Positions 30,113 to 40,189 are shown, counted from the first letter of the stretch. The stretch is DNA of 64,000 nt from Thraustochytrium sp. TN22 (GCA_013306675.1 JABLUY010000045.1:1-64000); one strand, 5' to 3'. Made by a program: numbers and translations. The notes: generated by a model not told the origin, from the sequence alone.

Positions 30113-31318
30113 GCCGCTCGGCGCCTTTCTTTTCTTTCCCTTCTCTGACTTGCAGGTCTCCTTGGCTTCCCTTGCGTCTCACTACCTTTTGCCTTACTTT
30201 TCACCTTGCTTCGCGCTCTTCTCGAGTTCTCGAGGGAAGAGGAGGTGGGCCACAGCGTTGCTCTGCTTCATGTTCGTGCTCTTCTCGAAGACGGCCTCGG
30301 CGGCCACCTTCGAGTTGCGCCGCGTCGCGCCACTTCAAGTTTTTCTAACGTCGCAGCTACCCGACGAGGACGACTTTGCGTTTGGAGGAGGCAGCAGCGC
30401 GTGGACGGCATCGACGGGGAGCGCATGGATGATGACCGCGATGTAGACCACCGTGTCAGGGACCACCCCGCCTTCCCCCCACCCCCTTGGGCTGCCTGTG
30501 AATGCAGCCTGCTGCGAGGCAAGTAGTCGCGGCAAGATGCCGGCATCAAGCGCGCTGGAGCCTGAGACCAGGCCTTCTTTAAAACTTCAAGCAGCCGCTT
30601 TGGTTTCACAAGCAAAGCAAAACGCTTGCTGCATCGAAATTTTATAATTATAATCAATCAATGGGCAGCACGATCCTTCATGCAGCCTCAGCTAGCTAGT
30701 CATCCGCTGGCTTCATCTCACGCTCTCGACGTCGTTGGTCACGCGCACCGGGCGTCTCCGGCAGCGCGTGCACGGCGCACGGAGGCGGCAAGAGTTCCGG
30801 TCAGCGGCTCTGGCGCGCAGTGTCAGTCAGTACGGTGGCAATCGGTCAACGCCGCGCTGGCGCGGCACGCGTCTGTGGGAGGGCATTGCCACGAGAACAG
30901 GAGGAGAGGATGGAGGAGAGGATGGCAGACAAGGGTTCGGGCTCGACTTCTAAGTTATTCTAAAGTCAGCTCTCCCGCGCGCTGGAAAAGTCAGTTCTGG
31001 CGATCGGCACCTGCGCTACTCACAGCCACCAGGGTGGCGTGTACAGGGTCAGATTCGCGCGCTGTGGGCGAGCACCGCGCCGCGCCGCGTCAATGAATGT
31101 GCAGGCAGGCGCCGGCTAATCCGGTCGGTCTCTGGCAGGCTTGTAATCCGCAAGCGCAGCGCGGCGCGACGCGGCCTGGCGCGGCGCGGCGCGGCGCGGC
31201 GCGGTTGCAGTGGCGCGGCCTGCCGTGGCATAAACCGCCGCGCCCCGTCGGCTTGGCGTGGCTCCGGCGGTGGCAGCACGAGCAGCGGGCCGAGCAAAAG
31301 AGGCGTGCGTCCAGCAAG
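30113..31318. other. intergenic region upstream of both flanking genes
   Basis: A divergent upstream region for the stomatin-like gene (minus) and the PG-rich-repeat gene (plus). It may hold a small first exon of the stomatin-like gene near 30205-30271 (see findings). It also holds an AT-rich patch at about 30637-30660 and GGCGCGGC runs at about 31178-31204. No other gene is seen. Confidence 0.5.
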
Positions 31319-32722
31319 ATGAATGCGTCCGCGTGGATGGCACCGGACGCCTACATCAAGGAGGCCAGAGAGATGCCCGGCCCGGGCGAGTACAATCTGC
31401 AGCAGCTGTCGGACTTTGGCGTGGTGCCCGAGTCGCGGCCCATGCAGGTGCGCAAGACGGAGCAACCCGTGGTGCGCACGCCGCTGCGCATGGAGGCGCT
31501 GCAGCCGCAACAGACCTCGCGGAAACTACTCATGGCCAAGTCGCACGAGCGCATGGCACGCCTCTCCGTGAAGGAGATGCGCAAGGCCGCCGCGCCGTCC
31601 AAGGGACCCGAGACCTGGCCCAAATCCACCTTTGGCGCCGGCCGCACGCGCATCGACGGCTGGGGCCGCGGCCAGGACGAGCGCGTCCCGGGCCCGGGCA
31701 CCTACGACGCCGCGCCAGAAGGCACCTTCGAGGCGCATCGCCGCGTCGCCGAAGACATGAGCGTGTTCGCGGAAGAGGCGCACCTCAAGAGCACCGAGCG
31801 CCGCCTCGAGCAGCTGCGCAAGCTGCAGACGCGCCACCGTCGCGGCCTGCTCTCCACGGCCGAGAAGGGCCTGTACGAGCGCGAGTCGCGCCCAGCCACC
31901 GTGGACCGCCTGCAGCGCCGTCGCGAACACTTCGAAGGCCTCCTCGCCTCCAAGTCGCGCTACTACGACGACATGTTCCGCCCACGCAGTTCGTCGGTCT
32001 TGCCTTGCCGTGAGATCTCCTCACGCCGAGCGCGCCGGGCTGCCAAGCAGGCCCAGGCCGCGGCCCAGGCGGACCACCCGCCCACGCCGCGCGCGTTGCA
32101 GCCGGGCCACTACATGCTGCCGCCGCCGGCCGCCTCCACCATGCCCACGTCCAGGGCCTCCTCGCCGCACTCCGTGCACGACGCGCTGCCCTCGCTGCTC
32201 AGCCAGTATGACTTTGCCACCTCCCCTTCGCCTGCGAGCGAGGTGTACTCGCTAGGCCTGCTCGACTGCGACTCGGGCCCGCGGCGCCGTCCAGACTTGC
32301 CGCGCAGCCTCACGTTCTCCACGAGTCCACTCTCGCGCGGCGCGCAGCCCCCGCACGATCGTCCTGAGACCAAGGACGACCTGCCCTCCCCCGTTCCACC
32401 GCGCGACATGTCGCTGGCTCGCTACCCGAGCCTCAACCAGGAGGACGCTGCCATTCCGCCCGCCCTGGACTTTGCCTCGGACGAAGACGAAGACGACAAC
32501 GACGACAATACCAAACTCGACGAGGATTCGTCTACGGGCTGCGCGGATGACTTTGACTTCGACTTCGACCGTTCCGAGCGCGACCGCGCCGGCTCCTTGA
32601 AGGACCTGCGCCGCCGCATGACGATGCGCACACGCACGCAGGTCCCGATCAAGGCGCTGCCGCGCCGGCCGCGGTCTGTGCCGACCCCGACCTTTTGGAC
32701 CTCGCCGTGGGCCCAGCAGTAA
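31319..32722 (+). CDS. sperm-tail PG-rich-repeat (SHIPPO-type) protein
   Basis: A 467-residue protein; the ATG at 31319 starts MNASAWMAPDAYIKEAREMPGPGEYN. Two Pro-Gly-Pro-Gly repeats are clear, MPGPGEYN (about residue 20) and VPGPGTYD (about 125), the second preceded by KSTFGAGRTR. This is the STPGR pattern of proteins bound to axonemal or other stable microtubules. The middle is charged helical (HLKSTERRLEQLRKLQTRHRR). The C-terminal half is serine/proline-rich with an acidic tract (DEDEDDNDDN) and a basic end. Probably part of the flagellar axoneme of a zoospore; that location is inferred from the family. It converges on NUF2 with about 350 bases between the stops. Confidence 0.78.
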   Translation: MNASAWMAPDAYIKEAREMPGPGEYNLQQLSDFGVVPESRPMQVRKTEQPVVRTPLRMEALQPQQTSRKLLMAKSHERMARLSVKEMRKAAAPSKGPETWPKSTFGAGRTRIDGWGRGQDERVPGPGTYDAAPEGTFEAHRRVAEDMSVFAEEAHLKSTERRLEQLRKLQTRHRRGLLSTAEKGLYERESRPATVDRLQRRREHFEGLLASKSRYYDDMFRPRSSSVLPCREISSRRARRAAKQAQAAAQADHPPTPRALQPGHYMLPPPAASTMPTSRASSPHSVHDALPSLLSQYDFATSPSPASEVYSLGLLDCDSGPRRRPDLPRSLTFSTSPLSRGAQPPHDRPETKDDLPSPVPPRDMSLARYPSLNQEDAAIPPALDFASDEDEDDNDDNTKLDEDSSTGCADDFDFDFDRSERDRAGSLKDLRRRMTMRTRTQVPIKALPRRPRSVPTPTFWTSPWAQQ

Positions 32723-33074
32723 AATGGACACGACAAAGCGAGCTCAAATTGATTTCTTGCAAACCACAGTCTTCTACGATCGGAGCCATGTACCATGTCA
32801 TGTGCAGAGCGCGGTGCAGGCAGGCGCTGCGCTAGTTCATGCGCCATTCGTCTCGAAAACCGCCCCTGCCCCTCCAGCTTCTGTTTCTCATTCTCCACGC
32901 CTCTCAGCGGCTTTTCTCTCTCTCTCTCTCTCTCTCTCTCCCTCCCTCTCTCTCTCTCTCTGACTAAACGCGAATGACTCTGCTCCCCCACCAATCGCTC
33001 CGCCCGTCGTATGATGCTAGTGCACATTCAGTTGTCCATCCCTTCCGGCGCGCCACAGCTTCCCCCTCCTCAGC
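32723..33074. other. spacer between convergent genes with (CT)n tract
   Basis: Spans the 3' ends of two convergent genes. It holds a CT dinucleotide tract at about 32914-32961, interrupted once by CCTCCC. No gene is seen. Confidence 0.7.
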
Positions 33075-34436
33075 TCAGTCATCGACCATGGCCTTGGTGG
33101 CGGCAGCCATTGCGCCACTCAGCGGCGCCCAGGAGGTGTCGACCAGGTTGTCCAACTGCTTAAACGCATGACGGCGCTTCTCCACCTCAGCATTGTGCGC
33201 AGACTTCTGCGCCGCAAGCTCGTTCTCCACGGCCGCCACCTCGGCCCGGCGCTCCTCCGTCTGTGCGCGGAGCGTCTCGTTGGCCTCGCGCACCTGATCG
33301 CGCTCCCGCTTGCTCTCGCTGAGCGCGTGCGAGGCAGCGGCGACCTTGAGCGACTTGGTGTTGACCAAGCGGGCGACGCGGTCACGCGTGATGTCAATCT
33401 GCTTCGCCGTCTCGTCGCGCTGGCTGCGCAGCTCGCGCAGCACCTGGTCGTGATCGCGAATCGACGTCTTCATGGTCTTGGTCTCCTTGAGCGCCTGCTT
33501 GCAGCCCTTCATGCTGACCTCCAGGTCACGCAGCACGGCGTGCAGACGCTCGGCCTCCGCCTCGACGCGCGCCAGCGTCTTGTCGCGTGAGCGCAGCTCA
33601 GACAAGTTCTCGGCCAGGCGCGCGTTCTCCTCACGCTCCGCGTCACGCCGCAGGCGCAGGTCCGAGAGCTCGGTCTTGAGCCGCTCCGGCGATCGCACGA
33701 TGTTGCCCTCCATGCGCTCCGTCTCCTGCGCTACGTTGAGCTTTTGGAAGCGCAGCGTTGCGACGTGGTCCTTGAGCTCGCTGCTCTTGGCCTTGAGCTG
33801 CTTTGTCTCGTGGCCCAGGCTGGCGTGCTGCTTGTGGCTCTGCTTCAGCTCAGCCTCCAGGTCGCGGCAGTCCTGCTTGAGCTGGTCCACGCGCGGCTGC
33901 TCCTGGTCGCGCTTGGCGCGCACGCCGGCAATCTTGTCCTCGATGTCGCCGCACTCGTTCGCCAGTTCCGCGCGCCGCTCCAGCAGGCCGTCCGTCTTGT
34001 TGGTCAGCTCCTCACACTCCATGAGCCGCTCTTCGCGGAATTTGGCGAAGTTGATCACCGCACTCAGGTTGCGTCGGAACCGCCGCGGGTCCGGTTTGGT
34101 CAGGTCCACCAGCGTCACGTCGCGCACGCCCGCGGCGCCCAGCAGCTTCTGCACGTACCGCAGGTACGTCAGTTGGGGGATGGACTCCTCGTGCAGCTCG
34201 GGGAACTCAATGCGCGACATGGCGTCCTCCACTGCCGAGTTCATCTCCTCGCGCGACACGCCGATGCAAACCTCGCACAGCGACTCGTACACGGCGCGCA
34301 CCGCCGGCGCCGTGGGCTTCTCCAGGTCGCGCTGCGTCAGGCTCACCTGCAGCTCCTCCATGCACATGAGAATCTCCTCGTCCACCAGCAGCGGGAACGA
34401 GAACGACTGCTGCTCATGCTGCCGGAAGGCCGCCAT
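33075..34436 (-). CDS. NUF2: kinetochore protein NUF2
   Basis: A 453-residue subunit of the NDC80 complex, which links kinetochores to spindle microtubules. The ATG at 34436 has context GCCATGG. The N-terminal calponin-homology-type domain is clear: FSFPLLVDEEILMCMEEL, LEKPTAPAVRAVYESL, then FPELHEESIPQLTYLRYV and the signature LSAVINFAKFREER. The rest (about residue 140 on) is nearly continuous coiled coil rich in Glu/Lys/Arg/Leu, ending near residue 453, close to the usual family size. It diverges from an SNM1-family nuclease across 367 bases. Confidence 0.9.
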   Translation of the reverse strand: MAAFRQHEQQSFSFPLLVDEEILMCMEELQVSLTQRDLEKPTAPAVRAVYESLCEVCIGVSREEMNSAVEDAMSRIEFPELHEESIPQLTYLRYVQKLLGAAGVRDVTLVDLTKPDPRRFRRNLSAVINFAKFREERLMECEELTNKTDGLLERRAELANECGDIEDKIAGVRAKRDQEQPRVDQLKQDCRDLEAELKQSHKQHASLGHETKQLKAKSSELKDHVATLRFQKLNVAQETERMEGNIVRSPERLKTELSDLRLRRDAEREENARLAENLSELRSRDKTLARVEAEAERLHAVLRDLEVSMKGCKQALKETKTMKTSIRDHDQVLRELRSQRDETAKQIDITRDRVARLVNTKSLKVAAASHALSESKRERDQVREANETLRAQTEERRAEVAAVENELAAQKSAHNAEVEKRRHAFKQLDNLVDTSWAPLSGAMAAATKAMVDD

Positions 34437-34803
34437 GGCGGCTGGGCACGTGCGCGCCCGCGACACGCAAAGGCAGCCGCCGCAGCCGCCGGGGCCCACC
34501 GCCCTGCCTTCCTGCCTGCCTGCCTGCCTGCCGACCGCGCCCGTCCGCCCGCCCGCCCGCCCGCCAGCGCGCGCGCGCGACGCCGGCGCCCGCCGTGCGC
34601 GAGCTGCTCGTTGCTGGACTGCGCCGCCGAGCAGGTCGCGGCGGTTATTGCCGGAGCGCAACGTCGACAGCAGCGTCGACACCGGGCCCGGCCCCCGCGA
34701 TGGTTAGGTAACTAAGGCGCCGCACCGCAGCGAGCAAGACGCGCCGCGAGCTGGAGCGAGCAATCCCGCTTCAGCGCGGGCCGGGCGCCGCGCGCGGCGG
34801 ACC
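34437..34803. promoter_or_regulatory. bidirectional promoter, NUF2 / SNM1-family nuclease
   Basis: 367 bases between divergent start codons, with a TGCC/GCCC-rich tetranucleotide stretch at about 34506-34563. Both genes act in chromosome maintenance, so co-regulation is plausible but not shown. Confidence 0.55.
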
Positions 34804-36666
34804 ATGGACGAGCGGCGGCGGCTGGAAGGCACGAATGTGATCTTCGACCACTTCGCGCTGCGGCAGCGTGGCTTCGTGTACTTTTTGTCGCATGCGCACA
34901 TGGACCACCTGCACGGGCTGGACGAGGACTGGGCGTGGGGCGTCATCTACTGCTCGCACGAGACGGCCGCCATCGTGCGCAAGAAGTGGCCGGCGCTGGA
35001 GCCCGCGCTACGGGGCCGCGAGCTGGAGGAGTCCTTCGATGTCCCGCTCGACGCGGAACGCCGCGTATGGGTGCAGGTGCGCATGCTGGATGCGCACCAC
35101 TGCCCAGGAAGCGTCATCTTCGTGCTGGACGGCTTCTTTGGCCGCTGCGTGTACACGGGCGACTTCCGCGTCGAGAGCGACACACTGCAGCACCCAATCT
35201 GGCGCGAGCCGCGGCCCGTCGACATGCTCTTCTTGGACAACACGCTACATGCATCGCCCATCGCCCACGTGGACCGCGCGCATTGGCACGCCCTGCTCCG
35301 CGAGCTTGTGCGGTTCTACCCGCCCAACGTTCGTTTCCACGTTGGCGTTGAGTCGCTCGGCAAAGAGGAGGCGCTGCAGGCCATGGCCGAGGCGCTGGAC
35401 ACCAAGGTCCTTGTGTCGCAGGAACGCTTCGAGGTCATCCGCGACCTCACCGATCTCGACGCGGGCCGCTTTGTCTACCGCCCGGATGACCGTCCTCTCG
35501 CGCGCATCAAGGTGGTGCCCCGCACTCACGTCTGCGAGCGACGCGTGCACGAGCTCAACCGTTCGGAGGCCGACTTTATCGTGTGCATTCTTCTGCAGGA
35601 GTGCAGCGCCGACCGGCGTCAAGTTGGCTTCTGCACGCCGTACCCGCCGCATACGCTCGAGGCAGACGACCTGGTCCGCTTCCGTCGCCTCGCGGCCTCC
35701 GGCGACGGCATGCCGGACTTGCACCGGCGCCGCTTCTTCGTCATTCCGTACACGCTGCACGCATCGCGCGAGGAGCTGACGCGCTTCGTGCGGGTGCTGC
35801 GTCCGCACTCCATCACGGGCATTGTGTCCCGCGAGCGCAAGGGCGACCTGCAGCCATACTTGCTCGGGCTTCGCGGTCGTGCCACAGAGGCGCACCTTGC
35901 AGAGCGCCGCAGTCGCATGCAGGAATACCGCACGCTGGTCGAGAGTACTGTCGGTCCGCTTAAAGTGGAGCGACCGCCACCTGCTTCGATCGGCGTGCCG
36001 GGACTGAGCGATGCGGGGCTTCGTCGCATGCTCGTGCAGTCGGAGCGCAACAAAGCCCGCCGCCTCGCGTCTGCCGCCCGCTTTCCCGTGAAGCGTCGCG
36101 CCCGCAACTACGTTCTCGAGCCATGTGACGCTGCTGCTGAGCCTCGTGAGCACAATCTTCCAAGCAAGGCCCCTGGAAGTGACGATGGAGTCGAGGGCTC
36201 GGAGAGCGAATCGAACGGGCTTTGTGGTGGCCCAGTCGACAACGCAAATCAGCGTTGTCGTGAGGAGCCTCCGCCAGCGCAAGATTCGACAAGAGCACCA
36301 CCCGAAGTCCTGGAAGAGGCGGAGGTGCCGAAGGTGGCGAAATCTCTCTGCGTGAGCCGCGTGAGCGAGGAGAACCTGCCAGCCACAAGCAACTCGCCAG
36401 GCAAAGCAGTAGTCGAGGCCTGTGTTGCAGATGAGCCGCCAATGACGTGGACCAAGCAAATGGATCTCGTCGTTCGCAGCCTTGGTAAGCTGCATCGCAA
36501 GAAGGCGAAGAGGAAGGACAGTCCAGAACAAAGGGAGCGCACGGATCAGGCCGAGCGCATGCTGCTCGCTCTGGTCGAGGGCCGGTCCCTTGAGTCGTGT
36601 CTGGCTCGTTACGCCAAGCTGCGCAGCGCGCGACAGCCGCGAGCAAAGCAAGGGAACTGCATGTAA
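34804..36666 (+). CDS. SNM1/Artemis-family metallo-beta-lactamase/beta-CASP DNA nuclease
   Basis: A 620-residue protein. The metal site is intact: HAHMDH (HxHxDH, near residue 36), DAHHCPGSV (near 99), and YTGDFR (near 118). DMLFLDNTLH follows and then the beta-CASP region, with HSITGIVSRERKG near residue 337, where this family has its C-terminal histidine motif. SNM1 enzymes are 5' exonucleases or hairpin-opening endonucleases in crosslink repair, telomere processing and end joining. Size and an immediate N-terminal catalytic domain favour an Artemis/Apollo-type member over SNM1A, but I cannot decide between them. The C-terminal 230 residues are poorly conserved, acidic then basic (KLHRKKAKRK), a likely regulatory tail. 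The stop codon overlaps an AATAAA (36665-36670), a possible polyadenylation signal. Confidence 0.85.
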   Translation: MDERRRLEGTNVIFDHFALRQRGFVYFLSHAHMDHLHGLDEDWAWGVIYCSHETAAIVRKKWPALEPALRGRELEESFDVPLDAERRVWVQVRMLDAHHCPGSVIFVLDGFFGRCVYTGDFRVESDTLQHPIWREPRPVDMLFLDNTLHASPIAHVDRAHWHALLRELVRFYPPNVRFHVGVESLGKEEALQAMAEALDTKVLVSQERFEVIRDLTDLDAGRFVYRPDDRPLARIKVVPRTHVCERRVHELNRSEADFIVCILLQECSADRRQVGFCTPYPPHTLEADDLVRFRRLAASGDGMPDLHRRRFFVIPYTLHASREELTRFVRVLRPHSITGIVSRERKGDLQPYLLGLRGRATEAHLAERRSRMQEYRTLVESTVGPLKVERPPPASIGVPGLSDAGLRRMLVQSERNKARRLASAARFPVKRRARNYVLEPCDAAAEPREHNLPSKAPGSDDGVEGSESESNGLCGGPVDNANQRCREEPPPAQDSTRAPPEVLEEAEVPKVAKSLCVSRVSEENLPATSNSPGKAVVEACVADEPPMTWTKQMDLVVRSLGKLHRKKAKRKDSPEQRERTDQAERMLLALVEGRSLESCLARYAKLRSARQPRAKQGNCM

Positions 36667-37153
36667 TAAACCCCATCGATCTTTATCAAATGTACCACCG
36701 CCAACCAATCCTGCGGCGATCAAGCCCTGTTTTTGCCAAAGGCGCTGACGGCTCGAAGCCGGACAGCTGCGCAGCTCCTTTGCAAAGTGTTTTGCAAGGA
36801 GACCTTGCGGCGGGCATAGCTGCGTCGCAAACCCTCTGGCGGCGGGCGTAGCTGCGTCGCAAAACCTCTGGCGGCGGGCGTAGCTGCGTCGCAATCCCTC
36901 TGACGGCCTTTGGGCAGAGGCTGCGTTCGTGCGTGCAGGTGCGCATACGCATCAGCGTTCCCCGACATTCGCAATGGTCGCTCCGAGTCAGCACAAGAGA
37001 CAGAAGAAAAGAAAACACACAAAAGGGCTTGCGTTTATCGCACCGCGCTATCGGGAACGTAGCTATAGATTCCGCGATGGGGCGAAGAGAAGGCGCGGTG
37101 AGGAGAGGCGAGGCGAGAGAATGCTACGAGACGTGCTCGACCGCCGCGAAGCG

Positions 37154-37193
<40 letters not shown>

Positions 37194-37303
37194 CGCGCTT
37201 GCTGCAGGCCGCTGAGCGGACGGACCACAGGGCTCGCTCGTGCCGGTATAGCAGGCAGAGCGAGGCAGGGAACAAGAGAGCGGCCCGTGCGTGGGGCGCG
37301 CAA
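36667..37303. other. spacer between convergent genes with 32-bp tandem repeat
   Basis: Between the 3' ends of the nuclease and the AGC kinase. It contains three tandem copies of a 32-bp unit (about 36807-36902) and a GA dinucleotide tract at about 37156-37187. No gene is seen. Confidence 0.7.
36807..36902. repeat. 32-bp tandem repeat, three copies
   Basis: Copies begin at 36807, 36839 and 36871 with exact 32-base spacing. Each contains TAGCTGCGTCGCAA followed by CCTCTG; differences between copies are one to three bases. It is located just downstream of the nuclease stop codon. Confidence 0.8.
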
Positions 37304-38668
37304 TCAGGCGGTTGTCCTCTTGGCGGCGAACTCGTCGAACTCGTCGTCGATGCAGGAGACGCGGTAGCTCTCGCCATCAAATACGTTGGTGGCGGTGTAG
37401 GTGAAGTCCTTGAACTCCTCCGAGACCTTGGAGAGCGCGCCGTCGGCGGGCGTGGGCGTAACGGCGGCCGGGATGGCGGTGAAGGTCTTGTCAACGTTGC
37501 GCGTGTCTTCGGAGCCGGCAACGGTGGGCTTGAAGGGTGGCTCGATGCGCTTGTGCAGGAGCGCGTCGAAGTCGATGGAGGCGAAGAAGGGGTGCGACTT
37601 GATCTCCTGAGCACCACGGTAGCCGAGGCGCTGGAGCGGGTCGCGCTGCAGCATGCCGCGGCAAATGGAGCGCGCCTCCGAATTCATATGCGCCGGGAAG
37701 CGGAGGTCGGCACCGAGAATCTTCTTGTACATTTTGTCCCGGTTGCGGTCGTAAAAGGGCGGGAGGCCGCTGATCATCTCATAGAGCAGCGTGCCGAGAC
37801 TCCACCAGTCGACGGAGCGGCCGTACGAGGCGCGGCGAAGGATTTCGGGCGCCAGGTACTCGGGCGTGCCGCAAAAGGAGCGCACGTTGTCGTCGGTGAC
37901 GTTCTCCTTGGAGAGGCCAAAGTCGGTGATGCGGATGTGGCCGTCGGCGTCGAGTAGGAGGTTCTCCGGCTTGAGGTCGCGGTAGATGATGTTCATCGAG
38001 TGCACGTGTTCGAGGCCGAGGGCGATCTCGGCGGCGTAGAAGCGCGCGCGCTCCTCACTGAAGCGGCCGCCCTTGCTCAGGTAGTGGAAGAGCTCGCCGC
38101 CGTTGAAGTAGTCGAAGATCATGTACAGCTTCTGCGTGGTCTGGAAGGCGAAGCGCAGACTGACAATGAACGGGTGGTCGATCTCCTCGAGGATGCGGCG
38201 CTCCGCCATGGTGTGCTCAAACTGTTTGCGCTTGACGACCTGCTCCTTCTTGAGCACCTTCATGGCGTACACCTTGCCCGTGTCCTTCTTCTTGACCTGG
38301 ATGACCTTGCCGAAGGACCCCTTGCCGACCACCGTCATGAGCACGAAGTCGTCCAGCGAGACCTTCTTCTTGGCGCTGTTCTCCGCGACCTGCGACATGA
38401 CGGCCGACGGATGCTCATCGCGTGGCTCTTCGCTGCTGCTTCCGTGCCTTAGGCCGCCCCCACCGCCCAGCGCGCTCGCGCTGGCGCCGCTCGCGGCCGC
38501 GCTGCTCCCGGCGTGGGTCGTCGTCTTGGGCTTGCCCGTCTCCTTGGCCTGCCGCACGGGGGCGCTGCTCGCCTTGCTGCTGCCGCGCACACTGCCGCCC
38601 AGCGACGACCCGCTTTGCGCCTTGGACATCTTCGAGAAGCGCTTCCGCGACGACGACTCGTTACCCAT
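37304..38668 (-). CDS. AGC-family protein kinase with N-myristoylation motif
   Basis: A 454-residue kinase with ATG at 38668. The start MGNESSS fits an N-myristoylation consensus (Gly2, Ser6), and a Ser/Lys-rich region follows. Kinase domain about 108-365: GKGSFG loop (115-120), Lys in YAMKVLKK (137), YRDLKPENLLLD, ITDFGLSKEN, and activation loop SFCGTPEYLAPEIL with the Ser before FCGTPEY at the PDK1-site position. The AGC C-terminal tail is present: PFKPTV, then a hydrophobic motif, FKDFTYT, as in AKT/S6K/SGK. All catalytic residues are intact. There is no PH domain, so lipid modification may replace it for membrane targeting. Probably a TOR/PDK1-regulated kinase; Raptor lies in the same window. 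Confidence 0.9.
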   Translation of the reverse strand: MGNESSSRKRFSKMSKAQSGSSLGGSVRGSSKASSAPVRQAKETGKPKTTTHAGSSAAASGASASALGGGGGLRHGSSSEEPRDEHPSAVMSQVAENSAKKKVSLDDFVLMTVVGKGSFGKVIQVKKKDTGKVYAMKVLKKEQVVKRKQFEHTMAERRILEEIDHPFIVSLRFAFQTTQKLYMIFDYFNGGELFHYLSKGGRFSEERARFYAAEIALGLEHVHSMNIIYRDLKPENLLLDADGHIRITDFGLSKENVTDDNVRSFCGTPEYLAPEILRRASYGRSVDWWSLGTLLYEMISGLPPFYDRNRDKMYKKILGADLRFPAHMNSEARSICRGMLQRDPLQRLGYRGAQEIKSHPFFASIDFDALLHKRIEPPFKPTVAGSEDTRNVDKTFTAIPAAVTPTPADGALSKVSEEFKDFTYTATNVFDGESYRVSCIDDEFDEFAAKRTTA

Positions 38669-39718
38669 GGTGCCTGCCGCCTAGCGCGCTCGCTACCTCG
38701 CTCCCTGCCTGCTCGCACCTGTCAGTCTGCTGCCTGCCCGCCTGCCGGCCCGCGCGCCGCTCGCTCAGACGCCCCTCGCCCACGCACACGCCGCGCGCAC
38801 AGCCCGCACGCCCGCTCTTCTTCTTCCCTGTCCGCGATGAGCGAGCGAGGGAAGCAGAGGCGGCAGCACCGCTGGGCACGAAAACGCCAGTCTGCTCGCG
38901 CCGAGCGCTCGCCCGCTCGCCCGCCGACCTTCGCCTCGCCGGCGCCGGCGCCGGCGCAGCGCGCTGCCCGCTCTCCTCCTCCGCCTCCTGCCCGCCCTCC
39001 TCCTCCTCCTCCTCCTCCTCCTCCTCCTCCTCCTCCTCCAGCTGCACGTACTGCACGGACGCCGAGTCCAGGACCCGCTCCTGGTTTGTTTGTGCGCGGC
39101 GGCGCGATGCCGATGCGACGCTCGCTCGCTCGCTCGCTCGCTCGCTCGCTCGCTCGCTCGCTGGCGGCCGCTGCGGCGGCGGCGCGCGCGAGAGCGGCGG
39201 CGCGCGCGGGGCTGCGCGCGGCGTCGGCGGCGTCGGCGGCGGCGGCGGCGGCGGCGCGGCGGCGGCGGCGGCGACGCGCGCGGATCGGGGTCTGGACGCC
39301 TGCCTGCCGCGCGAGTCGAGGCCGGGCCCGCAAGTCGGCCTCGGCGGCCCGCGCCACTTGGCCGCACCCGCGGCGACTTGCGCTTGGCGCTTGGCGCCAC
39401 TTGCGGCCGGGCCGGCCGGGACTTGCCGCGCCGCGGCCCGGGCTGGCCGACTTGCGCGCCGCCGAGGCGCCCTTGCGCGCGCGTTGGCGCGCTTTTGCGC
39501 GCACTTGTGCGCGCGTTGGCGCAAGTGGCCGCGCCGCCGCTGCAAGTCGCGCACACTCCGCGCGCAGCGCGCCACGGCGTTCACACGCCCGACTTGCGCG
39601 GGGCACCCTTGTCGCGCCCGGGACCCGCCGCGGGACTAGCGCCGGCCGGGGCCGACGGGGGGCGTTGCAGGAGTCTCGCCCGCGTCACTCCGAGCGGTGC
39701 ACTGCAGAAGTTGTCTTC
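38669..39718. other. intergenic region, CTC and CTCG repeats
   Basis: Upstream of the AGC kinase. It holds (CTC)n at about 38997-39039, (CTCG)n at about 39119-39161 and GGC-type runs at about 39230-39275. Very GC-rich; open frames on all strands translate to Ala/Arg/Ser repeats, and none is supported. Confidence 0.6.
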
Positions 39719-40189
39719 ATGGCAAGCTCGCCGAGCCCGACTCCGTCAAGTCATCAGGCCTCGGTCTCGTCCGAAGAAGACTCGGCCGGCCGGCCCGTGC
39801 CAGCTGTGCCAGGGATTGGTTCGAGTTCTAGCTCTAGCCTAGCTAGTAGCTCTGAGCAGCCGACAGGAGGACTCGGAAGGAAGCCCGAGGCGAGACTGAG
39901 CGCCGCCTGGACGGTGGGCGGCGCCCTTGCTTCGCTTAGGGTGCAGCGGGTGCCACCAAAGAGGCGAGCTTCCACAAGCTGTGCTGCGCAACCGAGAACG
40001 TGGGCAAGTCACGGTGCAGGCAAGCGGCGCGGCGGTCACTTGCCGTGGCTTCGTCATCGCCGGGCGCTCGTGTCTTGCAGCGTCATCGCGGTCTCCATGG
40101 TGTCAACCAGCCATCTCTCTTCTTGTCAGCATGACCAGAAAGCACGCCCGCTGCGAGCACTCGCTCGCATCTTCGTGCATCACTCATGA
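39719..40189 (+). CDS. possible small protein, 156 residues, weak
   Basis: An open frame from the ATG at 39719 (MASSPSPTPSSHQASVSSEE) to the stop at 40187-40189. Serine-rich N-terminus; the C-terminal half is basic with no recognisable domain. It converges on the next gene with 48 bases between stops, a spacing seen for real gene pairs here. Codon bias is weaker than in solid genes. It may be a genuine small gene or chance. Confidence 0.3.
   Translation: MASSPSPTPSSHQASVSSEEDSAGRPVPAVPGIGSSSSSSLASSSEQPTGGLGRKPEARLSAAWTVGGALASLRVQRVPPKRRASTSCAAQPRTWASHGAGKRRGGHLPWLRHRRALVSCSVIAVSMVSTSHLSSCQHDQKARPLRALARIFVHHS

Noticed and set aside
38513-39718. 402 codons upstream of 39719 in the same frame
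   Set aside because: Translates CTC, CTCG and GGC repeats. Only the segment from the ATG at 39719 was kept, at low confidence.
39815-39830. GGTTCGAGTTC resembling a tRNA B box
   Set aside because: No matching A box, acceptor stem or anticodon arm around it. No tRNA could be folded by eye anywhere in the window.
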